DNA of 64,000 nt from Emcibacter sp. Lineage in GTDB: Bacteria; Pseudomonadota; Alphaproteobacteria; Sphingomonadales; Emcibacteraceae. Positions 18,042 to 26,145 of this stretch are shown here, piece by piece. Location: NCBI GenBank assembly GCA_021774785.1, contig JAJFIQ010000028.1, forward strand, positions 186,001 to 250,000, read 5' to 3'. Numbering within the stretch: the first letter of the stretch is position 1; each line of letters starts with the position of its first letter. A program made the position numbers and the translations under genes. The notes below the pieces were generated by a model. The model had not been told where the DNA came from. It ran no database searches and was given only the letters and a program-made list of their open reading frames with translations.

Positions 18042-19259
18042 CTATGCCCGTTTTATCCGTACCTTGGCTTTCATATCTGTCCTGCAGAAAGCATGCAGGA
18101 AACAGGTTTGCTCACTCTGGTCCAGTACTTCACGGCCATAATCATCTCCCTCCTCTGTCTTCAGATAGACATGGGTTTCCACCGGGTCGGCTGTTCCGGC
18201 CTTGCCCGTACCGCCTGATGCCCCGCCAAGCGAGAAATGTATATCCTGAATGATACGGTAATCCTCAAGCGGCCGCTTGACCATTTTAGCATAACGTCCC
18301 AACTGTGTCATAAAACAAAACCCAATTCCCGCAGAGATATAACTTGCCGCATCGGGAGCCAGACCTTTACCGCCAAATTTAGGGTCTTCATCAGATAAAA
18401 ACTGAAACACCGAACCCAGCGGCGCTAACACGGTCAGGGTTATTACTTTAACGCCATCAGGCCTTATGTCGCAATGCGCCTGTAGATGAAGACCACGGTC
18501 TTGATTATTTTCTAGGCTGGTTCCAACACCACCCGCGACACCGAATTCTATTTTACTCTCCACAAGCTTTTCAATAATATCAGTTCCTGAAATATTATGC
18601 GATCCCCGCTCCAGGTTGGAATAATTATCCCCCGGATCAGGTAAAATATCACCTTCAAGCGGGGCGGCTTTTTGCACGTCAATCTGCTTGCCGTTAACAC
18701 TAAGACTGAAAAGGGATGTGAGGGAGCCGCGCATTAGGCCATTCAGGGGTGACGCGGCGATGGCATGCAAGGTTAAATCATTCAGTGTATCGTCATCCGC
18801 ATCGGTTTCGGCCTGCAGACAAAGCTTAATCGGCAACGCCCCCGCAAACATGGTACCTTTACCCATCACTCCTCGCATGGTGTAATAATTATCCTGACTG
18901 AGCCGGACATTTTCAAGCGTGATCCCCCGCGCCTTCGCAAGTGACAACAGTTCATTCATATAGGACGCGATCATCCCTGCCGTTAAAAAACACAAGGGAT
19001 AAGGTGCTACATCATGGGCATTGAGATAGGGGCCCTCATCGGATGACAAGCGCCAGGCCTTGCCTGTTGCCCCATTCACCACCACAGCTTCTTTTTGCAT
19101 AACGGACAAGGAACGCACCCAGGTACGGACAGATTGACCATTACGGTTTTCGCCCACCTCAAAACCAAGCTCATCCGCGTTTAAAACCTCAAAAAAGAGT
19201 GGCAAACCACTATCAATTAATACATTTGGCCCGGATTGTTTTACAGAAACCTTCGACAT
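18042..19259 (-). CDS. Tandem OsmC-like domain protein
   Basis: A 405-residue protein that appears to contain two OsmC-like domains in a row. Each has the alternating beta pattern and the central helix with a conserved cysteine: PYPLCFLTAGMIASYMNELL near residue 95 and GIGFCFMTQLGRYAKM near residue 318. Single OsmC/Ohr proteins are homodimeric thiol peroxidases of about 140 residues; here a pseudo-dimer seems fused. A third Cys pair lies in QTCFLHAFCR near the C-terminus. It heads an operon with the HMSD-like aldehyde dehydrogenase. Its catalytic role is unknown; thiol chemistry on a quinone, peroxide or thioester is possible. Confidence 0.6.
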   Translation of the reverse strand: MSKVSVKQSGPNVLIDSGLPLFFEVLNADELGFEVGENRNGQSVRTWVRSLSVMQKEAVVVNGATGKAWRLSSDEGPYLNAHDVAPYPLCFLTAGMIASYMNELLSLAKARGITLENVRLSQDNYYTMRGVMGKGTMFAGALPIKLCLQAETDADDDTLNDLTLHAIAASPLNGLMRGSLTSLFSLSVNGKQIDVQKAAPLEGDILPDPGDNYSNLERGSHNISGTDIIEKLVESKIEFGVAGGVGTSLENNQDRGLHLQAHCDIRPDGVKVITLTVLAPLGSVFQFLSDEDPKFGGKGLAPDAASYISAGIGFCFMTQLGRYAKMVKRPLEDYRIIQDIHFSLGGASGGTGKAGTADPVETHVYLKTEEGDDYGREVLDQSEQTCFLHAFCRTDMKAKVRIKRA

Positions 19260-19493
19260 TTTGCTTTCCTTCTCTGTCCCATTTATAAGGACGGTTATAT
19301 TCTATAAACAAAGACAGGTGGCATGAGAAAAATGAACAATACATGAGAAATTTACCCCAGGCAGAGTCATTAAATCTAATTACTTTTTGATTTTTTTAGT
19401 GATGGTAAATTCACGTTCTACCTTTTATATATTATAAAATGATTTTAAATAGATATGCGCGCCATGCGATACACATCATGATGAGGAAGCATA

Positions 19494-19811
19494 ATGATAA
19501 CGATCAATGTAACCACAAGAGACGGTGACACCAGCATTATTGAAGCGGACACCGGCCAATCCCTGATGGAGGCGTTACGTAACGAAGACATTGAAGGTAT
19601 CGATGCCTTTTGCGGGGGCAGTTGCGCCTGTGCCACCTGTCATGTTTATATGGACGATGGCTGGCTCTCCAAGCTCAAAGAACAAGAGGAAGATGAGTGT
19701 GACCTTCTGGATGATTCAGACGTTCAGCAGGGCAATTCGCGCCTGTCATGTCAAATACATCTCACCAATGCTCTCAACAACATCACAGTAACCATTCCCC
19801 CGGAAGAATAA
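19494..19811 (+). CDS. [2Fe-2S] ferredoxin, putidaredoxin type
   Basis: A 105-residue adrenodoxin/putidaredoxin-type ferredoxin. Cluster ligands are Cys40, Cys46 and Cys49 (C-x5-C-x2-C in FCGGSCACATCH) and Cys86 (RLSCQI); Cys44 is an extra cysteine inside the loop. The family carries electrons from an FAD reductase to class I cytochromes P450. Here the reductase gene lies tail-to-tail, 1 bp away, on the other strand and the only P450 of the window is at 24563, so a three-component P450 system is likely. Confidence 0.9.
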   Translation: MITINVTTRDGDTSIIEADTGQSLMEALRNEDIEGIDAFCGGSCACATCHVYMDDGWLSKLKEQEEDECDLLDDSDVQQGNSRLSCQIHLTNALNNITVTIPPEE

Positions 19812-19812
19812 T

Positions 19813-21033
19813 TTATTTTGGCAGGAATGCCTTTAAGGGCATATCAACATCCTCGCATTGTGATGGGCTTATTTTCGCATGAGCCGCCAGCAGTTTTCTC
19901 GCTGCCAGATGATCTGCGGGACGATTAACTGAATCAACTGCAATCAAAACCCCTTCCCGGAAATAGCATAGGGAGAATTTGTTATCAGTCATATCGCCCC
20001 GAATGACGTAACTGTCATGCCCCCGGGACAGTCCGGCCATTTGTAATTTCAAATCATACTGATCCGACCAGAACCACGGCACACTGTCATAAGGTTTGTT
20101 TTCACCCATAATTGATTTGCCAACCGTTATCGCCTGATCAACAGCATTCTGAACTGATTCCAGATGAACCGGTCCACCAACCCACAAATTTACGCCATGG
20201 GCGCAATCTCCGGCAGCAAAGACCGCCGGGGTCGCCGTACAGCCATATTCATCAACAACAATGCCCCGGTCCACGTCCAAACCTATGCCCTGGGCTAACT
20301 CACTATTGGGAATGACCCCGATACCGACGACAACCGCATCTGTATTACATTTACTGCCATCACTCAGGCAAACGGAATAGCAACCATCCTGTTGACGTTC
20401 CATACGCTCAACGGCGGTATTTATTATAATTTTAGTCCCTGAGGCGCGATGATAATCTGTAAAATATTCTGCCAAAACCGAGCCGACAACATTGGGCATA
20501 ATGGTTGGCATAGCTTCCACTACGGTTACAGTTTTTCCAAGACCCCGCAGGGTTGCCGCAACCTCAAGCCCGATAAAACCACCGCCAATCAACATGACAT
20601 CATCTGAATCGCGAACCGCCTTTGAAATTGCAATCACATCGTCGCTGGTACGTAAATATAACAGCCCGCCGACATCACAATCCGGTAGCTTGCGGACGCG
20701 CGCTCCTGTGGCAAATACCAAATTCTCAAATTCATAATGACGGCCATCGGCACATTGCAACTGTTTGTCATTCAGCGTAATCGACGTAGCCTCACAACCC
20801 TCAACAACCGTAATATTCCGGTCATCGTAATATTTGGCCGGGCGAAGCAACAGGCGTTCCTGTGCCATATCTCCAGCCAAAAATTTCTTGGATAATGGTG
20901 GACGCTGATAGGGCAGGGATTTTTCCGCACACAGTATGGTCACCGGATCATCATAACCGCCTTTACGAAGGGTATCCGCCACCTGAAAGCCGGCATTTCC
21001 ACCTCCGATAATAAGGGTTCCGCGTGAACTCAT
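19813..21033 (-). CDS. FAD-dependent ferredoxin reductase (putidaredoxin reductase type)
   Basis: A 406-residue flavoprotein. It has the FAD Rossmann motif GTLIIGGGNAGFQVADTLR at the start, an NAD-binding motif in MLIGGGFIGLEVAATLRGLGKTVTVVE and the second FAD motif VFAAGDCAHG. It transfers electrons from NADH to a [2Fe-2S] ferredoxin. The start at 21033 is chosen because it follows the upstream galD stop as TAGGATG with GGGAG just inside galD; an earlier in-frame ATG at 21048 contains that ribosome site. Coupling to galD puts P450 electron supply under the control of a ring-cleavage pathway gene. Confidence 0.88.
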   Translation of the reverse strand: MSSRGTLIIGGGNAGFQVADTLRKGGYDDPVTILCAEKSLPYQRPPLSKKFLAGDMAQERLLLRPAKYYDDRNITVVEGCEATSITLNDKQLQCADGRHYEFENLVFATGARVRKLPDCDVGGLLYLRTSDDVIAISKAVRDSDDVMLIGGGFIGLEVAATLRGLGKTVTVVEAMPTIMPNVVGSVLAEYFTDYHRASGTKIIINTAVERMERQQDGCYSVCLSDGSKCNTDAVVVGIGVIPNSELAQGIGLDVDRGIVVDEYGCTATPAVFAAGDCAHGVNLWVGGPVHLESVQNAVDQAITVGKSIMGENKPYDSVPWFWSDQYDLKLQMAGLSRGHDSYVIRGDMTDNKFSLCYFREGVLIAVDSVNRPADHLAARKLLAAHAKISPSQCEDVDMPLKAFLPK

Positions 21034-21034
21034 C

Positions 21035-22141
21035 CTATACACTCCCATTTTGGCTGCGTCCGGCCCACACAGAGGCGGGTATCATGACACTGCCCGTCAT
21101 CAGGGTACGCGCAGTTCTCAGCAACCCTATTTTCTTTATCACTGGTATCTCACCTTCAGTATTCAACGCCATAGTTACATCAAAATGGCCCGAAGGATGT
21201 TCAACGCTGACCGTCGGAGCCGTCCCAGATATAGTGGACGTAAAATCTTCACAGATAGAACCCGGTATGATACAGCCCGCCGCAACCGAAGCCGCGCCCA
21301 GCACACCAATGGCTTCATGGCAAACATGTGGAATGAAGGTGCGCGTGGAAATATTGCCACCTTTTTCAGCAGCAGATAGCAAGCTCATCTTTGGCACGAC
21401 CCAATCCGTGACATCGCCCAAATTCATCATTGGCCCCAGTTTTAACCGCAAGCCATTCAGACGTGACTTCAGGGCCTCATTTTGGTTCAACTCGGCTGGT
21501 GTTTCCTGTCCGCTCAGGCCAAAATCCGAAGCCCTTAGCAATACAACCGGCATGCCGCTGTCAATGCAGGTCACCTCAACACCGTCTACCCGGTCACGAA
21601 CATTACCCGTCGGCAACAATGCCCCGCAGGAAGATCCAGCCGCATCTGGAAAATCACAAATAATCGGCGAGCCAGTTCCGGGAACGCCATCAATTACCGC
21701 ATCCCCCTCATAGCTGACCTGTCCGCCCGGCGTGGCTATCAATAGTTCGCATATTTTGCCCGTATTGACCATATGGACACGAACAACAGTCATATCACCG
21801 TTGGCGGTCACCAGCCCTTTTTCAAGGGCAAAGGGTCCGACACCTGCTAATATATTGCCACAGGTGGGCGACAAGTCCACTCGGTCCTCGCCAACAACCG
21901 CCTGAACAAATAAATAATCTACATCCACTCCGGGCTGGTCTGACGAACTGATTATGGCGATTTTACTGGTCAGGGGATGTGCACCTCCCATCCCGTCTAT
22001 CTGGCGCGGGTCGCCGCCACCCATAGCGGCCAGAAGAACCCGGCTTCGCAAGCCCTCCTCTGTCGGCAGGTCGCTCCCCAGAAAGTAAAGTCCCTTTGAG
22101 CTTCCTCCTCTCATGAGTACGCATGGAATTGCCGTTTGCAT
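21035..22141 (-). CDS. galD: 4-oxalomesaconate tautomerase (GalD/LigU, PrpF superfamily)
   Basis: A 368-residue PrpF-superfamily isomerase. It opens with AIPCVLMRGGSSKGLYF, then MGGAHPLTSKIAI and LSPTCGNI. Lys60 and Cys94 fall in the positions known in LigU as Lys66 and Cys100, with a constant offset of six, so the active site seems intact. The enzyme interconverts the keto and enol or double-bond isomers of 4-oxalomesaconate between LigI and LigJ. Gallate-pathway GalD and Sphingobium LigU are the closest named types; the two cannot be told apart here. The gene is coupled to the ferredoxin reductase and lies about 23 kb from ligJ. Confidence 0.85.
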   Translation of the reverse strand: MQTAIPCVLMRGGSSKGLYFLGSDLPTEEGLRSRVLLAAMGGGDPRQIDGMGGAHPLTSKIAIISSSDQPGVDVDYLFVQAVVGEDRVDLSPTCGNILAGVGPFALEKGLVTANGDMTVVRVHMVNTGKICELLIATPGGQVSYEGDAVIDGVPGTGSPIICDFPDAAGSSCGALLPTGNVRDRVDGVEVTCIDSGMPVVLLRASDFGLSGQETPAELNQNEALKSRLNGLRLKLGPMMNLGDVTDWVVPKMSLLSAAEKGGNISTRTFIPHVCHEAIGVLGAASVAAGCIIPGSICEDFTSTISGTAPTVSVEHPSGHFDVTMALNTEGEIPVIKKIGLLRTARTLMTGSVMIPASVWAGRSQNGSV

Positions 22142-22304
22142 TATTTTATTCTGCCCTGTTATGTATGTAATATCATCCTAGATAAATTTTACGCATTTTC
22201 CCAGCCCGCACGCCAATTGCTTTTTTTTCCTAATCCATGATAAAATATTTAGCTCCGACTATTTCCTTGTTCCACCGTGCAATTGCATATATCTGAGAGA
22301 ATGA

Positions 22305-22328
22305 ACGGAGACAATTACGGAGACAATA
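22305..22328 (+). promoter_or_regulatory. Tandemly duplicated ribosome binding site
   Basis: The 12-bp unit ACGGAGACAAT followed by T or A occurs twice in a row (22305-22316 and 22317-22328), directly before the ATG at 22329. Both copies carry GGAG; the second is 6 bases from the start codon. Confidence 0.6.
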
Positions 22329-22997
22329 ATGGCGTACTCGAAGCTTATTCAAATCATGGCTCAGGACGGTTTTGAGTTTGACCTGATTTCTCAGACACCA
22401 AAAGTCCCAAAACCTGCTGCGGTAATTATACTTCAGGAAATATTTGGTCTGACCGACCATATTCACAGCCTAGTGTCCCAGTTTGCCGATGCCGGATACC
22501 ATACTTTCGCCCCGGCCTTATTCGACCGGGTAAAAAAGGGAACCATTCTTCCTTATGACCAAATAGAAACTGGACGGGAAATAATGTTAAAATCAAGCCG
22601 TGAACATATGCTGCTTGATATTGCCGCCACCTGCCATATGGCAAGGGAATATGGCAAAGTTGCCGTTATCGGCTATTGTTGGGGCGGCTTGGTGGCCTAT
22701 CAGGCTGCTGGGCATATGACAATGGATTGCATGGTAAGCTTTTACGGCGGGCGTATTTCACAACAGCTTCATCCCACCCCGCGATGCCCCTCACAATTTC
22801 ATTTCGGGGATGCTGATTCAATGATCCCCCTACCAGAAGTGGAAAAAATCAAAACTACCAACCCCGGACAGGAGTTTTATATTTATCCGGCCGGACACGC
22901 ATTTAACTGTAATGACCGCCCCAGTTACAATGCCGCCGCTGCAAATCTTTCCCATGACAGAACTTTGTCATTCCTCCAACAGCATCTAGCCAATTAA
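22329..22997 (+). CDS. Dienelactone hydrolase family protein
   Basis: A 222-residue alpha/beta hydrolase of the dienelactone hydrolase family. The catalytic triad is visible: Cys in VIGYCWGGLVAYQA, Asp in HFGDADSMIP and His in YPAGHAFNC. The N-terminal VIILQEIFGLTDHIHSL carries the conserved glutamate that positions the cysteine. The family hydrolyses dienelactones and other cyclic esters made in aromatic degradation. In this island it might open a lactone from ring cleavage of a methoxylated catechol, but the substrate is not evident. It diverges from galD. Confidence 0.87.
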   Translation: MAYSKLIQIMAQDGFEFDLISQTPKVPKPAAVIILQEIFGLTDHIHSLVSQFADAGYHTFAPALFDRVKKGTILPYDQIETGREIMLKSSREHMLLDIAATCHMAREYGKVAVIGYCWGGLVAYQAAGHMTMDCMVSFYGGRISQQLHPTPRCPSQFHFGDADSMIPLPEVEKIKTTNPGQEFYIYPAGHAFNCNDRPSYNAAAANLSHDRTLSFLQQHLAN

Positions 22998-23201
22998 TTC
23001 TAAAATTAATTGAATGATATAATTTTTCTCATGTTGAAATTCTTATTTCTTATTATAAATATTGCTTAGTATATAATATTTTTGTCTAAATTAAGGAATA
23101 AAATTCAAAATATCCGAAATAAAACTAAATTTTAATGTTATATTTTCTCATAATGATGTGCCTTAGAAGATTTTAAGCTCAACACCGGAATATAGTTACC
23201 T

Positions 23202-24473
23202 ATGCAAAACTCGGCTAATTTTGATATCCGCATCATCAGTCTGCGACACCTTAAAGCGATTGTTCGTGTGGCCGAAGTTCAGAATATCACTCGGGCTGCG
23301 GCGACCCTGAGCCGTTCACAAACCGCCATAACCAAATCGATCAGTGAAATAGAGGCCCATGTGGGGGTAAAATTATTTGACCGTACCTCAAAGGGTGTTA
23401 CACCGACTACTCAGGGGAATATTCTGGTACGGCGTACCAGATCTGCTATGGCGGCCCTTCAGGTGGCCGCCAATGTCTTTCTTCAGATAAAAGATGGCAA
23501 TGCCAATGTTATCACTAATCCTGTTTTTTCTATGGACATCAGTAGCAAACGCCTAATGGCATTGGTTGCCCTGACAGAACACCGCGACGTCAATAAAGCA
23601 TCCGCCGCCATTCAGGTAACGCGCGCCGCCATTTATAATTCCATAAGGGAAATTGAATCTCTTCTGGATATTAAACTGTTCCTGCGGCTTCCGGGAAATA
23701 TGGTTCCTGAGAATTTTACGCTCATACTTGTCCGGCAGATTAAATTGGCTTTTTCTGAAATTCATCGGGGGCTGGAAGAGCTTGAAAACCTTAACGGTGG
23801 CCCAGTAAAGGGGAAAATAGTCATAGGGTCACTACCACTGGCGCGGACAATGCTGTTGCCCCGCGCCATCAATCACATACTCAAGGACCACCCGGGATTG
23901 AATATTCAGACCCGGGAAGGCCCCTATGATGTGCTGGAATCAGGTTTGCGCAGTGGCGACATTGATATGATCATCGGAGCCCTACGTCATTTTGACGATA
24001 CATCAGATTTAAAAACAGAACCTCTTTTCGAGGAACGGCTAATAATTGTTGCCCGCAAAGATCACCCTTTAACAAAAAGAAAAACTCTTGCCATTAAGGA
24101 TGTGCTGGATCACGAATGGGTACTGCCTCCCAAAAACACACCGGCACGCAAGGTTTTTGATAATACCATACATAAAAAATCACTAAAAAACCCCGACCTT
24201 TTCATTGAGACAAGTTCGCTGGCTACATTGCGCGGACTTCTGCTCGGTAGTGATCGGATCGCTCTTATTTCGGAACATCAGCTTTTTTATGAAATTCAAT
24301 TTGGCATGCTTTCAGTACTGCCCATAGAACTAGCCGGCACCTATCGGCCAATTGGCATCACCATGCGAACCAACACAACACCCTCTCCGGGGGCCAGTTT
24401 GTTTTATGGTAGCCTGCGCAACGTTGCAGAAGATGTACAGCCCAAAGCCGCCACGATCGACACCGGTATATAA
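23202..24473 (+). CDS. LysR-type regulator with two N-terminal winged-helix domains
   Basis: A 423-residue regulator, about 120 longer than a normal LysR protein. Residues 12-70 form a standard HTH (LKAIVRVAEVQNITRAAATLSRSQTAITKSISEIEAHVGVKLFDR in outline). Residues 113-165 form a second, similar HTH (KASAAIQVTRAAIYNSIREIESLLDIKLF). The effector-binding domain follows from about residue 203 (GKIVIGSLPLARTMLLPRAI). Sphingobium LigR, a LysR protein, controls the 4,5-cleavage genes, so this protein may regulate the adjacent P450-ligAB operon or the pathway. The duplicated DNA-binding domain is the unusual point. Confidence 0.85.
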   Translation: MQNSANFDIRIISLRHLKAIVRVAEVQNITRAAATLSRSQTAITKSISEIEAHVGVKLFDRTSKGVTPTTQGNILVRRTRSAMAALQVAANVFLQIKDGNANVITNPVFSMDISSKRLMALVALTEHRDVNKASAAIQVTRAAIYNSIREIESLLDIKLFLRLPGNMVPENFTLILVRQIKLAFSEIHRGLEELENLNGGPVKGKIVIGSLPLARTMLLPRAINHILKDHPGLNIQTREGPYDVLESGLRSGDIDMIIGALRHFDDTSDLKTEPLFEERLIIVARKDHPLTKRKTLAIKDVLDHEWVLPPKNTPARKVFDNTIHKKSLKNPDLFIETSSLATLRGLLLGSDRIALISEHQLFYEIQFGMLSVLPIELAGTYRPIGITMRTNTTPSPGASLFYGSLRNVAEDVQPKAATIDTGI

Positions 24474-24498
24474 TTCTTCACGGAATCAGAACAAAATC

Positions 24499-24519
24499 TT
24501 ATTGGCGATGGTCGAATAA
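24499..24519. promoter_or_regulatory. Candidate LysR box upstream of P450
   Basis: TTATT (24499-24503), an 11-base spacer and AATAA (24515-24519) form an inverted repeat that fits the T-N11-A pattern of LysR operators. It lies between the tandem-HTH regulator and the P450 gene. The arms are short and AT-rich, so chance occurrence is possible. Confidence 0.35.
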
Positions 24520-24562
24520 TTGCCCGTAATATGACACAGATGAACATAGTTTGGAAATTTTT

Positions 24563-25732
24563 ATGAACAGTGATTTTACCTTCGATCCCCATTCACAAGA
24601 GATCGATATAAACCCCTTCCCCTTATACAAACGGCTTCGGGACGACTTTCCCTGCTATTGGAGTGAGGCGGGCCAATGTTGGGTTTTGTCACGTTTTGAC
24701 GATATTGTTGCCGCCGGACGGGACTGGCAGCATTTTTCGTCGGCCCATGGCAATATGCTTGATGACCTGAAGGGGCGTACTGGTGTTACCCTCGGCACAA
24801 CGGACCCTCCCCGGCATGACCAGATGCGGGCGCTTGTTCAATTTGCTTTTTCCAAGAAAAACAATCAACCGCTTATCGAGTCCACCCGTGCCGGCGCGAA
24901 CCAATTGATAGACCAGTTCTATGATACCGGGAAATTTGACTTTATCGCACAATATTCCAGCCCGCTGACCATTGCCATTCTATCCAATCTTCTGGGTATT
25001 CCCGCATCAGACAGCGATATGGTGCGAAAACGTGTCATCCTTATTTTACAGACCGATCCGCTAACCCGGAAAAAATCGCCCAAGTCCATAGAGGCCTTTG
25101 AATGGCTAAAGGAATATACAGCATCCCAACTCATGGACCGGATCAAAAACCCGGGCAATGACCTGTTCACGCTTATTCAAGAAGTGGAGATCGATGGCGA
25201 CAAGTTGCGGCCTGAGGAAATGCTGATGACATCGCTGACCCTGATTATGGCCGGACTGGAGTCCGGATCAAGCTTTATGACAATGTTTGCCCTGAACCTG
25301 CATGATCACCCCGATGCCCGCAAAGCTCTGGTAAATGATGCCGCATTGATCCCCAAAGCCATGGAGGAAAGTCTACGCTTTAATACATCTGCCCAGCGGT
25401 TCCGGCGCACTATTGCCGAGGATATCGACTTGCATGGCCAAACCATGCGGACCGGTGATAAGGTTCTTCTATGCTATGGGTCCGGCAACCGCGATGAACG
25501 TCAATTTGATACAGCGGACAGTTATGATATTACCCGGAAAATTAAAATGCATCTGGGTTTTGGTCACGGCAAACATTTATGTATAGGCATTCCCGTTGCC
25601 CGTATCCTGATTGTCACGGCTATGGAAACTCTGCTCACCCGGATACCCGATTTTCATCAGCGCAGCCAGAAATTGGACTGGTTGCCATCAACAACATTTC
25701 GCAGCCCAATGATCTATGACCTTGAATTTTAA
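24563..25732 (+). CDS. Cytochrome P450, bacterial class I (candidate aromatic O-demethylase)
   Basis: A 389-residue soluble P450. Motifs are the heme-thiolate loop FGHGKHLCIG (Cys340), the K-helix EESLRF (ExxR) and an I-helix LIMAGLESGSSF in which the usual acid-alcohol pair Asp-Thr is Glu233-Ser234. The start at 24563 has GGAA upstream; an in-frame TTG at 24551 is rejected. It is followed after 29 bases by ligAB1 and preceded by a LysR gene; ferredoxin and reductase genes lie 3.5-5 kb upstream. P450s of the CYP199A and CYP255A groups O-demethylate methoxybenzoates and guaiacol, and a similar role is inferred. Hydroxylation of another aromatic is an alternative. Confidence 0.88.
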   Translation: MNSDFTFDPHSQEIDINPFPLYKRLRDDFPCYWSEAGQCWVLSRFDDIVAAGRDWQHFSSAHGNMLDDLKGRTGVTLGTTDPPRHDQMRALVQFAFSKKNNQPLIESTRAGANQLIDQFYDTGKFDFIAQYSSPLTIAILSNLLGIPASDSDMVRKRVILILQTDPLTRKKSPKSIEAFEWLKEYTASQLMDRIKNPGNDLFTLIQEVEIDGDKLRPEEMLMTSLTLIMAGLESGSSFMTMFALNLHDHPDARKALVNDAALIPKAMEESLRFNTSAQRFRRTIAEDIDLHGQTMRTGDKVLLCYGSGNRDERQFDTADSYDITRKIKMHLGFGHGKHLCIGIPVARILIVTAMETLLTRIPDFHQRSQKLDWLPSTTFRSPMIYDLEF

Positions 25733-25761
25733 GTCTGCGGCCTTAATCAAAGAGAAACAAC

Positions 25762-26145
25762 ATGACCAAAGATTATGATGACATACCCGGCACTTATATT
25801 TTTGATGGTGCTCATTCCAGAAAGGGCTACTACCTCAATATGTTCTGTATGTCACTGAACAAGGCAGAAAACCGTGACCTTTTCAGGGTTGATCCTATGG
25901 GCTACCTGGACAGATTTCCTTTAACGCCTACGCAGCGTCAGGCCGTAATCGACCGCGACTGGCTTGCCATGTTACGTCTGGGGGGAAATATCTATTATAC
26001 CTTCAAAATTGCCATCTTTGATGGCCTCAGCATGCAAAATGTCGGTGGCAAAATGTCCGGCATTACCGAAGAAGAATTCAAACAGATGATGATCAATGGC
26101 GGTCGCCCCATAGAAGGCAACCGTTACACTCAGGAGAAAAATTGA
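25762..26145 (+). CDS. ligA: Extradiol dioxygenase small subunit, LigA type (copy 1)
   Basis: A 127-residue LigA-family subunit with the typical pattern GTYIFDGAHSRKGYYLNMFCMSL, a central DRDWLAMLRLGGNIYYTFKIA and the conserved GLSMQNVGGKMSGIT. In protocatechuate 4,5-dioxygenase LigA caps the active site of LigB and shapes substrate choice. Its stop overlaps the ligB1 start by one base (TGATG), so the pair is translationally coupled. It lies behind the P450 gene and is clearly different from the second LigA at 29126, suggesting a different catechol substrate. Confidence 0.9.
   Translation: MTKDYDDIPGTYIFDGAHSRKGYYLNMFCMSLNKAENRDLFRVDPMGYLDRFPLTPTQRQAVIDRDWLAMLRLGGNIYYTFKIAIFDGLSMQNVGGKMSGITEEEFKQMMINGGRPIEGNRYTQEKN

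Noticed and set aside
24551-24562. TTG start for the P450
   Set aside because: It overlaps the GGAA ribosome site of the ATG at 24563, which is the better start.
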